In this document: piece after piece, positions 10,408 through 19,916 of the stretch
Layout: each line of letters begins with the position of its first letter
How positions within the stretch are numbered: the stretch's first letter is position 1
NCBI GenBank assembly: GCA_977006965.1
Contig: OZ345353.1
Location: 3,844,001 to 3,908,000 of the forward strand
Origin: Phymatolithon calcareum
Taxonomy: Eukaryota > Rhodophyta > Florideophyceae > Hapalidiales
DNA: 64,000 bases
Reading direction: 5' to 3'
Translations under genes and position numbers: made by a program
Notes under the pieces: model-generated
Told to the model about the DNA's origin: nothing
Database searches by the model: none
What the model saw: only the letters and a program-made list of their open reading frames with translations

Positions 10408-12060
10408 CTAGTGTCTATGTGACGAACACCCTCAATTGAGGGAATTTCCCTCAATTGAGGGTGGATTTAAAAGCTCAAAAACGTTTGTGAAAAGAATGCG
10501 GAACAGTTTTTTAGCGCCAGATTCGAAAAGCTGACCTTTTGTTCTTGGTGGGGAGTACCCCTTTTACTACCTTAAAACCGCGTCGTTCGCCGGTAGGAAC
10601 GAAAATCTGTTGGTCACTCAGAAAAAACACATCTGCCATGCCTCGAGAAAAAGACCCGCGCCGAGTGGTCGGTGCAGCCGTACACACCAAAGCAACATCA
10701 TTAACAAGTCTCGCAGAGTGCTGCCGACTATACGGAGCTTTTTACAAGTCAAAAAAGGTTAACGGCACTGTTCAAGAGGTGCACGTTGATGAAATCAGGG
10801 TCGCTCGAACACGTCACTTCGCTCGAAATGGGTCCTTGTTCAGAAACCAATCGAGAAGACTAAGATTAAGACTATCAAGATTGTTAATGTCAAGGCAGGG
10901 AAGGCTGAAGAAGGCGCTCATTCCTCTCGAATGGTTGTATCGAGTCCCAGCAGGCAAAATTCTGTACCTCGAACGCCGGCTTACAGTACTCGCGGTCGAA
11001 CATCTTCTTCGCCAAACGCCGAGTTCCCCGTTCAGTATGAACCACACTCTCGACAGAAGGCAACACAAACCTACCATACAGTCAACCGGAGCTCTGAACG
11101 CCCTCTTGCGGGCTCTCTCGCCTACAACCTGCATGGTTCTTGGGAAAATAATGGCAAGAGGAGCTTGATATCATTGCACGAGACTGTGCGCAGAGTATAT
11201 TTGCTCATGAAGTGCCACGGTTCGAGCGCCAAGTTCTATCTCCAGTTGGGGGAAGGATTCCCGGTCAGTTCTGGAAAGTTCGCACTATAAACGGAGAAGT
11301 TATATCCGAGAATGGTGGCATCGGGTTCCACACACCGTACGATTCCTTCATGACTATGTTTCGCCGAGTGCACCTGCGAACAATTCTTGCTTTGGCATCC
11401 GCTAAGCTGAAACGAATAGGAACAATGGAGGCTAAGATATTCGGAATACTCGTCCTCATGAGTTGGGCGCAAAGAGATTTATGGAAGTCTTCCATGGGGA
11501 ACAAGTATATCCTCGCTCCTTCATTTTCAAACAGTGGGATGACCACAGCCAGATTCTCCGAGTACCTCCTGTGCGTCACATTCACGGTGTAACCAAGTGA
11601 ACAAGGGACTATGTTGTCCGTACAGTATCGGTAGGCGCTCGTTCAGCAAGGCGCCATGTCCCCCCGGATTCATTTTGCCTCGCGCAATATTCATCGATGT
11701 TCTTTGCTCCAAGGGCGGTGTTGAAACCCACTTAACTCCCCCGAAGATAGAAAGTAAGCCACAAGTGGCATGATGACTACTTTAGCGGTTCAAAACAACT
11801 GCAGAGTCTGACAAGTCAAGGAATTAACCCTCGTGTTCTCATCATGTTATGGACTTGCTGGCGCCGCAATCAACATATGTGGCACTTCAACTGGTAGAAA
11901 CTGTTTTGCTAAGCATGTTGAACACATCCATGAGCTTGATGCGTTTGATGAGCCTAATAATGAGTAGCTTTCGTTGGCAAAAAATAAATGATTCTCATTC
12001 CCTCAATTGAGGGAAAAGTGCCCCTCAATTGAGGGAAAATTCCCGTCACATAGACACTAG
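10408..12060 (+). mobile_element. piggyBac-like element, copy A
   Basis: The ends are CTAGTGTCTATGTGACG (10408-10424) and its exact reverse complement (12044-12060). Each end also carries two CCCTCAATTGAGGG palindromes (about 10430 and 10449; about 12000 and 12021). The element encodes a broken transposase on the plus strand. At about 1.65 kb it is shorter than copy C (2.49 kb), so it has internal deletions. If the target duplication is CTAG, the inverted repeat proper starts at TGTCTATG. Confidence 0.85.
10539..11960 (+). pseudogene. piggyBac-like (DDE_Tnp_1_7) transposase, copy A, frameshifted
   Basis: The N-terminal frame carries PREKDPRRVV, SLAECCRLYGAFYKSKKVNG and TVQEVHVDEI, shared with copies B, C and E. 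The reading then moves through other frames: KAGKAEEGAH and VVSSPSRQNSV (about 10895-11290), then ISENGGIGFHTPYDSFMTMF and EAKIFGILVLMSWAQRDLW (11212-11592). Remnants of the cysteine-rich C-terminus (NCFAKHVEHIHELDAFDE) lie near 11905-11960. Several frameshifts and a missing catalytic core relative to copy C make it non-functional. Family assignment rests on the catalytic-region motifs seen in copy C. Confidence 0.7.
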
Positions 12061-12983
12061 GGGTAACAATTGCATACTCCGAGGCTTTGTCGACTGGTGC
12101 CGATTGAAAATCGACCGCTCAGATTCTATGGTTAAAGATATATTTTGATGCGTCACCAGACTTCACTCCGTAATGCCTTTTCGACCAAGGTCGTCCGTTT
12201 TTTCGTTCCCAGCGAGCCCACAGTAGCTTGGAATCTAAATTGCTTCGCAAGTGATGATATCATCAATTAGCCTTTCCAAAGTATCCGACAGCTTGTCATC
12301 TCTCCATGCATCCATCGTTGCCCGGTCAGCGCACCGAGGAATCTCCTTCTGTCTGCGAACCAGCGAATGTGGTGTACGCATGGGATTCGAAAGCGTTTTA
12401 TCTCCTCAAACGCTCAGACTGCCGAGAATATTTCGGCGTCGAATGACGAATCCACTGCTTCAATGGTCGTTTCGAGTGAACACATTCGCTCCGGCAAATT
12501 TCTTGGTTGATAACTCGTTTCTAATCTCTGAAGCTCATCGAGAGTGTCAGCAGCGCGTGATGAAAGATAACATGAAGTACTGATCCAGCAATTCACCGAT
12601 ACCGCATTTAACTCCAGTACTACTCCTCAACATTCAGTCAATTCATATCGTACATTTACGTTAGAGAGCGGTGCTCGAACCCACTTCTTTCCCACCGAGA
12701 AGAAAAGGAAAAATTCGAATGCCATGACGATTACTTTTGCCGCGCAAATCAACCGCAGACTTTGCAAAGTGAGGAAAACGACTTCATCATGTAGCAAGCT
12801 TTATGGCGGCGAAACATGCATCTGTCGCTTTCATTTGGTTGAGACTGTCCCACGAAGCTCGATGTTGGTATGCATAGGCTTAACGCTGTACAAGAGCCTG
12901 ATATTGGCGAGCTTTCGTTTGCAAAATATTATATGAATTTGATAGCCTCAATTGAGGGAAAATTTCAGTAAACTAGACACTAG
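12061..12983 (+). mobile_element. piggyBac-like element, copy D, 5'-truncated
   Basis: The right end is AGTAAACTAGACACTAG (12967-12983), the C-type terminus, preceded by CCTCAATTGAGGG. The frame before it (12724 on) reads FAAQINRRLCKVRKTTSSCS, matching the cysteine-rich C-terminus of copy C (LCKV.KTT..CS). No matching left terminus is seen after the CTAG of copy A, so the 5' part is missing. Its final CTAG is also the first CTAG of copy B. Confidence 0.65.
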
Positions 12984-14884
12984 TGTCTATGTGACGGGAA
13001 TTCTCCCTCAATTGAGGGAATAGGAATAATTTATTTTTTGCCGACGAAAGGTACTCATTATTAGGCTCATCAAACGCATCAAGCTCATGGAAGTGTTCAA
13101 CATGCTTAGCAAAACAGTTTCTACCAGTTGAAGTGCCACATATATTGATTGCGGCGCCAGCAAGTCCATAACATGATGAGAACACCAGGGTTAATTCCTT
13201 GACTTGTCAGACTCTGCAGTTGTTTTGAACCGCTAAAGTAGTCATCATGCTACCTGTGGCTTACTTTCTAACTTCGGGTGAATTAAGTGGGTTTCAACAC
13301 CGCCCTCGGAGCAAAGAACATCGATGAATATTGCGCGAGGCAAAATGAATCCGGGAGGACATGGCACCTTGTAGACGCAGTACAACGGTATTATGGGCAG
13401 TCTCACCTTCTAAAACGTTTTGCTTCTCGCCCTCTGCCGTGTTCCCGAGCTCAAGGTGTAGCATTTTCTCACGTCTTCCTTAGGCTGAATTCTGTAACTC
13501 GTAACATTTCTCTGGTTTACGGTTGATGGATATGTAGTGAAGGAGGCCATTTTCAATCCAATGGCCTCCGTTGTCATGCGAAAGAGATATGAACTTTTCA
13601 AAGCAAACCAGGTCTAACAGAAACACAGTGGGCTTTTTTTGATCATTAATATCATCGACAAAATCCTGACCGAGCGCTTACCGGTACTGTATGGACAACA
13701 TAGTGCCTTGTTAACTTTGTTACACGATGAATGTCACGCACCGGAGGTACTCGGAGAACCTGGCTGTGGTCATCCCACTGTTTGAAAATGAAGGAGCGAG
13801 GATATACTTGTTCCCCATGGAAGACTTCCATAAATCTCTTTACGCCCAACTCATGAGGACGAGTATTTCGAATATCTTAGCCTCCATTGTTCCTATTCGT
13901 TTCAGCTTAGCGCATGCCAAAGAAAGAATTGTTCGCAGGTGCACTTGGCGAAACATAGTCATGAAGGAATCGTACGGTGCGTGGAACCCGATGCCACCAT
14001 TCTCGGATATAACTTCTCCGTTTAGAGTGCGAACTTTCCAGAACTTACAGGGAATCGTTCTCCGAACTGAACATTGAGCTTGGCGCTCGAACAGTGGAAC
14101 TTCAGGAGCAAATATACTCTACGCACAGTCTCGTGCAATGACATCAAGCTCCTTTTGCGATTTTTTCCCTAGGACCATGCAGGTTGTAGGCGAGAGAGCT
14201 CGGAAGAGGGTGTTCAGAGCCCCTGTTGACTGTATGGTAGGTTTTTGTTGCCTTCTGTTGAGAGCGTGGTTCATACTGAACGGGGAACTCGGCGTTTGGC
14301 GAAGAAGATGTTCGACCGCCAGTACTGTAAGCCGGCGTTCGAGGTACAGAATTTTGCCTGCTGGGACTCGATAAAATCATTCGAGGGAAATGAGCGCCTT
14401 CGTCAGCCTTCCCTGCCTTGACGTTAACAATCTTTATAGTCTTAATCTTAGTCTTCTCGATTGGTTTCTGAACAAGGACCCATTTCAAGCCAAGTGACGT
14501 GCTGGAGCGACTTTGATTTCATTAACGTGCACCTCTTGAACAGTGCCGTTCACCTTTTTTTCCTTGTAAAAGGCTCCGTATAGTCGGCAGCACTCTGCGA
14601 GACTTTTCAATGATGTTGCTTTGCTGTTTACGGCTGCAATGAGCACTCGGCGCGGGTCTTTTTCTCGAGGCATGGCGGATGTGTTTTTTCTGAGTGACCA
14701 ACAGATTTTCATTCCTACCGGCGAACGACGGGGTTTTAAGGTTGTAAAAGGGGTACTCCCCACCAAGAAAAAAAGGTCAGCTTTCCGAATCTGGCGCTAA
14801 AAAACCGGTCAGCGTTCTTTTCACAAACGTTTTTGAGCTTTTAAATCCACCCTCAATTGAGGGTGTTCGTCACATAGACACTAG
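12980..14884 (-). mobile_element. piggyBac-like element, copy B
   Basis: The ends are CTAGTGTCTATGTGACG (12980-12996) and its reverse complement (14868-14884), identical to those of copy A, with subterminal CCCTCAATTGAGGG at about 13004 and 14851. The transposase reads on the minus strand. Its first CTAG is shared with copy D and its last with copy C. Confidence 0.85.
13000..14766 (-). pseudogene. piggyBac-like transposase, copy B, multiply broken
   Basis: The N-terminal frame (14766-14485) has PREKDPRRVLIAAV, SLAECCRLYGAFYKEKKVNG and TVQEVHVNEIKV. Further parts lie in other frames: KIKTIKIVNVKAGKADEGAH (about 14450) and SPSRQNSVPRTPAYS (about 14380). The RFMEVFHGEQVYPRSF block lies near 13830. 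Near 13470-13600 the frames read HDNGGHWIENG-like text and LELGNTAEGEKQN, corresponding to the DDE region of copy C. The C-terminus NCFAKHVEHFHELDAFDEPN is at 13060-13120. Several frameshifts separate these pieces. Confidence 0.7.
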
Positions 14885-17371
14885 TGTTTAGTTTACTTAA
14901 AATTTCCCTCAATTTAGGAAACGAAAATAAAAGCTACTCACTATCTTGTACCTCAAAAGCATCAAGCTCGTAGATGTCTTCCACATGCTTAGCAAAGCAA
15001 TTCCTGTCAGTAAACGTTCCGAAAATGAATATTGCGGCACCAACAAGCCTGTTACATGATGAGCACACGAGAGTCGTCTTCTTGACCTTGCAGACCCTAA
15101 AGTTGTTTTGCACAGCAAAATTAGTCGTGATGCCATCCGCGGTCTTCCGCTTCTTTCTCGTATGTGTTAAGTGGGTTCCCACACCGCTCCCGGAGGCTAA
15201 GGTACGTTCTGGAGTGGTTGAACGGCGTACGAGTTATCGATGAGCTGGTCGGAGAGCACTTCATAACACCTTCGCTGCCTCATGCGCTCCTAATACTCTG
15301 CATGGGCATTGGAGAATAAAATTTAGCTATCAACCACACAAGTTACCAAAAGAGATGTGTTAACTCGGAACGACCAGTCTAAGGTCCGGACTTTCTTCTC
15401 AAGATCCAAGCTCTTTGGCGGTACCGATTGTGCTTGTCAATTTGCACGTATGTGGAGTAGTATGTCTCGCATACCTTGGGCTGGGGCACGGACATCTCAA
15501 CACGAAACGGTCCTTCATCAAGCTGGCGGCTACTCACACGATTGTGCGGTTTTCCTTCCAGTGTCGTAGAGGTAGTCGATATAGAATAACGGTGATCCCG
15601 GTCAACTCATCTAGCCGTCATCATTAAAGGCTCACCGTTCAAAGCTTTTCGGACCTGAGAAACACATTGACCTCTATTCGAAAGCTCAATTCTTCATAGG
15701 TAGTCTATAGGATCCTTTTTGGTCGCCGTTCGATGAATTTTAGGGCCAATCGAAGAAGCACCTCTGCAGATTCAACACTCGCAAATTATGAATCGGCACA
15801 CGCAATGCACCTTGTGCGAGAGTATGCAGCCAAAAAACGGCGTAAATCTGCTGTACCATGGGCCATTTCGCCTTCGAAATCCTTTTTGTTCTCGTCTTCT
15901 GCGGTTGTAACGAGCTCGAGATGTAACATTATCCGACTTCTTCCACATGCCGAGTTCTGTATCTCACATCCGCTCCCCGGCTTACGGCCATTCGCAATGT
16001 ACTGAGGAAATCCGACATCAAGAAAATGTCCTGCGTTGCCATACCAGCGAGATATGGACTTATCAACGCAAATTAGGTCCGACGGCGACACATTGCGTTT
16101 CCATTTATGGCATCGACAAAGTCTTGAACGAGCGCCTAGCAGTACTGGGCAGACATGCTGCCTCTTTCACTTGGTTGTATGCTGAATGTAATGCACTGAA
16201 GTTATGCTGTGAACGTGTCTCTGGACATCCCAGTGTTTGGAAAACAAGGAGCCGGGATATACTTGTTCGGCCTGGTAGTCCTCCATAAATCGGTCTTAAC
16301 GCCAAATTCGAGTCTTGTCATACACACAAGGATTCCGAAAACGTAACCATCTCTGTCACTGTAATCTCTTTTCGTCCGATTTTTTCCAGCTTCGCAGACG
16401 TCTATGCAGCTATTTTTCGAAGGTGGCCTTGCGGAAACATAGTCATAGAGCAATCATAGGGCTTGTGATAAATAATACTACCATTTTCCGATATGAAATC
16501 TCCATTTGGAGTACGCAATGTCCAGATCTCATGTGGAACTCGTCCCCTAATCGAGGAAAGAACTGGCCGCTCGTACCACGGCATCACATGGGCAATAACT
16601 TTGGGTTCGCGGTCGGGTGGGATGATATCAACTTCCTCTTGCAACGCCTGGTCCCAAGAGCCTTGCATGGCGTAGTTGAGAGTGCCTGGAATCGGGCGTT
16701 CATAGCTTTTGACGGTTTGATCGAAGTTTGTGTGCCCCTTTGGGGAGCTTCTGGTTGCGACTGCGGAGAATAAACTAACGCTTGTCGAAAAAGAATGGTG
16801 ACCACGAGTACTGTAGGTTGAATTTTGTGGCACAGAGTTTTGCGGGCTGGGAGAAGACACAAGCATTCGAGTGGTCGGAGCACCTTCGCCAACCTTTGCT
16901 GCCTTGATGTTAACAATCTTGAATTTCTTAATCTTAGTCTTCTCGGTCGGTTTCTGAACTGGGATCCATTTCACGCGAAGCGACGTGCTTGCGCGACCAT
17001 TGATTTCATTCCAGAGTACCTTCAGAACCGTGCCCTTCACCTTTTTTGACTTTGAAAAGGCTCCATAGAGCCTGCAACACTCTGCGAGACTGGTCACCGA
17101 TGTTGCCTTAGTGCGTACAGATGCGCGGACCACTTGGCGCGGGTCTTTTTCTCGTGGCACGGCAGGTCCGCTTCTTCTGAGTGAAAATCGTATTTTTGTT
17201 CCTAGGGCCGAACGACGCACTTTTAAGGCAGTAGTTGCGCTACTCCTCACGCAGAACACAAACTCGCCTTTCCAAATATGGCGCGAACTATCTGTTTCGC
17301 ATTCTTTTTACATACTTTTTTGATCTTTCAAATAGCACCACAATTAAGGTGGTTAGTAAACTGGACACTAG
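14881..17371 (-). mobile_element. piggyBac-like element, copy C, longest
   Basis: The left end is CTAGTGTTTAGTTTACTT (14881 on) and the right end AGTAAACTGGACACTAG (17355-17371). These are inverted repeats with a few mismatches, and they match the D-type terminus rather than that of A and B. At 2.49 kb it is the longest copy and the best template for the family. The transposase occupies most of the minus strand. Confidence 0.8.
14934..17259 (-). pseudogene. piggyBac-like (DDE_Tnp_1_7) transposase, copy C
   Basis: The N-terminal 285 codons are open (17259-16402; first codon GTG). They contain PREKDPRQVVRASVRTK, SLAECCRLYGAFSKSKKVKG and KTKIKKFKIVNIKAAKVGEG, and end in PHEIWTLRTPNGDFISENGS and MTMFPQGHLRKIAA. 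After frameshifts come VCMTRLEFGVKTDLWRTTR (about 16330), DLICVDKSISRWYGNAGHF with the first catalytic Asp (about 16070), RKPGSGCEIQNSACGRSRIM (about 15990), and CIACADS then a TAA where the family has Tyr before FASVESA (second Asp, about 15790). The C-terminal Cys motif CKVKKTTLVCSSC and NCFAKHVEDIYELDAFE end the protein (15182-14934). The order matches piggyBac-like transposases known from oomycetes. It is clearly inactive. Confidence 0.8.
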
Positions 17372-18330
17372 TGAGAAAAACTGCGTTTTCGACTACAAAA
17401 AACGTGACAGGGTTAGTACGCACAAATCCCGTTTTTTATTTTCAGGAAAGCTCCAATGCTCACCTCTACCAATTTCTTGCCGTCTATTTTCGTTTTGCTT
17501 TGCCTCGCATACCTTCGTCAGCACTCTGAAATCATCGTCTGATGTGCATTGCAGAACTGGATGCAAGTACTTTTTCGCTGCAATGAGAGGCACAATTTTC
17601 GAATGGCGATCAAGATCCGGCTCGACTGAAATGTTTCACTCAGCTTGTACAACATGCTACTTTTGGATTCAAGATGGAAAGACATTCGAATACAGTAATT
17701 CAAAAACAGGCACATCGCCCACATGAATACGTATCTATACTAAGGGAAAGTCACTGCAATCCCATTCTCTCTGTCCCATTTTTCTACTGTTGAGCTAGAT
17801 ACATTCTATGTGGGTGATCTCGTTTGCCCATTGGGGAACCCGCAAATCTTGACATTTAAGTTTTACAGAGAACTACAGCAAATAGTAGAATACATTCATG
17901 TCGATGACGGTGTCGTGAACATGTTTCTATACTAGCTGTAGTCTTGGAGTCGAACTGAGAAACGCGGAAACAAGTTTTTTCTGCCCCCATCAAAAGAAAT
18001 CACATTTTTCGCTCTGCCACAAACTGGCCAATTCTCACCAGTGAGTTCCAGTCTGCATTCAATGTGCCTCGCTCTGTTTCTAAACACAACCGGATTGTGC
18101 ACCACAATGGAATACGGTTGACACGAAAATCACGAATTTGATTCGTGCAATGTCTATAAAGCAAGTGTGTATACAGTAACTGCATGACAATGTCGGCTGC
18201 ACACAATCACTGGGAAGAGGAATGCCTCTCAATTAGACGATATTAAACCCTACCCTAGAGCACGCAGTATCTCTTACAAATCAGATACAAGAGTATAATT
18301 TGAGACTGATTTAATACTCCTGTGTTCAAG
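17372..18330. other. Intergenic, no supported gene
   Basis: Short frames only. The piece at 17400-17720 has a cysteine-bearing plus-strand frame (DVHCRTGCKYFFAAMRG) but no family could be recognised. Confidence 0.4.
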
Positions 18331-18332
18331 CA

Positions 18333-18340
18333 CATATAAT
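18333..18340 (+). promoter_or_regulatory. Candidate TATA box for the membrane protein gene
   Basis: CATATAAT lies 47 bases before the ATG at 18387. This spacing would give a very short 5' leader, so it is a candidate only. Confidence 0.3.
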
Positions 18341-18386
18341 CCGGCGACATCGGGCAGAAAAGCAACGATCCGGGAGTTGGCTCGTG

Positions 18387-19916
18387 ATGGAGAGGTCAAG
18401 CGACTTTTGGCCACAAGCTATATCTGTGGTTGCATCCGTGACAGCCGCAATGAGCACCATCGTCGCATCGCGGCTGAGAAAACGCTTCCCCCTGTCCTCT
18501 CATGCGTCGACGCCGCGATGGAATTATACAGTGGTTCCCCTCCTGCTCTACCTAGCCGTGTTCGTGTGCCTTCTCGTGTACGCAATGTTTTCGGTAAGAA
18601 CCAGAAACGTCAGTGGAACACTCGCATTCATGGCCGCACCCTCTGTTCCCCTACATGGCTTTCTGTGGGCGCTAATTCCACAGACACAACACGCACAAGA
18701 CGCACCTTCCTCAGACAGCTATGTTCCGCAGTGTTTCCGCCGCAAACCAACTTTTCTCCTTGTGCTCACTTGGATACCTCTCATTCTGGGAGCGATTCTG
18801 GCAGGTTTAAACAAGACTTGGCAGGCGCTTGCAGTGCAGATCGCCACTGCTTTTGCTTTCTTGGCCACAGGTAGTACTCCAGAAACTTCGGTGGAAGCGC
18901 GTGAAAGTTCATTCGGGAGAGCAGCGCGCTACATGACGGTCCCCGTACCTATGGGTAGCGATGAAGCAGAAGCCTATACTATCGACTTGCAGCGGGAGAA
19001 GATTCTGGAGCCTATTCAACTGGACATGGGCGGTAACGACGCTTACCTGCAGGTGAGCACTGCAGCGACGGGTCGACTGGTGAGACGAAAGGACGACGAG
19101 AACGCGAATGAGGCTCCACACTCTGCTTATCTCGATTCCTTTGTTGAAAAGCTACCCCAAGATCGTCTCGTGGAAATGACAGGTGGATTGTGGAGAACTT
19201 TGGAGGGATGGAAAACAAGACTTAAAGAGGCTGCTATCGATATTTTCCTACTGTATGGACTCGTTTCAAGAATGGCCTACGACGCATACAGCCCTATTGA
19301 TTGTAATGCTGAAGACCGGAAAGTGTTAATCATGCTCAACTTCTATTTTTGCCGTGAGGACCAAACCAGTGTACGATCGGAGTTTGCTGAGGCAGCAAAC
19401 AATGTTTGGGACGCATGGAGAGAGGCTGGAGAGTGGCTACTTAGAAGCGAGCACTGGGCTACAGCTTCGATGCGCGAATCCATTGGCGTCGATCTTGACA
19501 TTCCGCTTGCTGAGGATATCTTACAGCGGCTTTCCACAGGCGATCCAGATGCGGAAATGAAGGTGGCAGCGCTGGGTTCCGTCGTCCACTTTGTTCGGCA
19601 TGTGCTCGCGCACAACGATGAACTTGCGGAAGCGGTAGTGAAGAGCATCCCTTACTACCACAACCGAATTACGAAGGATGTCGTTCAAGGAACGAGAAAC
19701 ATTCCGCTGGTTTGCCGAGGAATCATCGGAAGTATGAAGCGCAACGGCCTGATCACGGGAGATGTGCTCGGTCATGCTTGGGCATCAAGCGGTGGTGTCC
19801 TAAGATGGGGCCCAGTCGAGTACGCTCTTCTAGATCAGGCATATGCTCGAAACTCTGCACTAGCCTATGTTGCACAGCTAGGTATTATCGTGGTGAAGGC
19901 GGTTTTGGAAAACTAG
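18387..19916 (+). CDS. Multipass membrane protein of unknown family
   Basis: This is an intact single-exon gene of 509 residues. The first ATG is at 18387; the frame is open one codon earlier at a GTG, which is unlikely to be the start in a eukaryote. The N-terminal third is hydrophobic, with likely membrane segments at about residues 10-30 (weak), 48-69 (VVPLLLYLAVFVCLLVYAMF), 78-97, 122-141 (FLLVLTWIPLILGAILAGL) and 146-161. The remaining roughly 345 residues look soluble and alpha-helical, with repeated Trp/Glu-rich helices such as NVWDAWREAGEWLLRSEHW and AVVHFVRHVLAHNDEL-like text. No enzyme motif was seen. A decayed paralog on the minus strand at 59330-60810 aligns along most of the length, so this is a duplicated family. 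The function is unknown. Confidence 0.85.
   Translation: MERSSDFWPQAISVVASVTAAMSTIVASRLRKRFPLSSHASTPRWNYTVVPLLLYLAVFVCLLVYAMFSVRTRNVSGTLAFMAAPSVPLHGFLWALIPQTQHAQDAPSSDSYVPQCFRRKPTFLLVLTWIPLILGAILAGLNKTWQALAVQIATAFAFLATGSTPETSVEARESSFGRAARYMTVPVPMGSDEAEAYTIDLQREKILEPIQLDMGGNDAYLQVSTAATGRLVRRKDDENANEAPHSAYLDSFVEKLPQDRLVEMTGGLWRTLEGWKTRLKEAAIDIFLLYGLVSRMAYDAYSPIDCNAEDRKVLIMLNFYFCREDQTSVRSEFAEAANNVWDAWREAGEWLLRSEHWATASMRESIGVDLDIPLAEDILQRLSTGDPDAEMKVAALGSVVHFVRHVLAHNDELAEAVVKSIPYYHNRITKDVVQGTRNIPLVCRGIIGSMKRNGLITGDVLGHAWASSGGVLRWGPVEYALLDQAYARNSALAYVAQLGIIVVKAVLEN

Noticed and set aside
18377-18874. 165-codon frame overlapping the start of the membrane protein gene
   Set aside because: It is a shadow of the real gene: in the decayed paralog, the intact-gene frame gives the recognisable protein and this frame only persists because of shared nucleotides.
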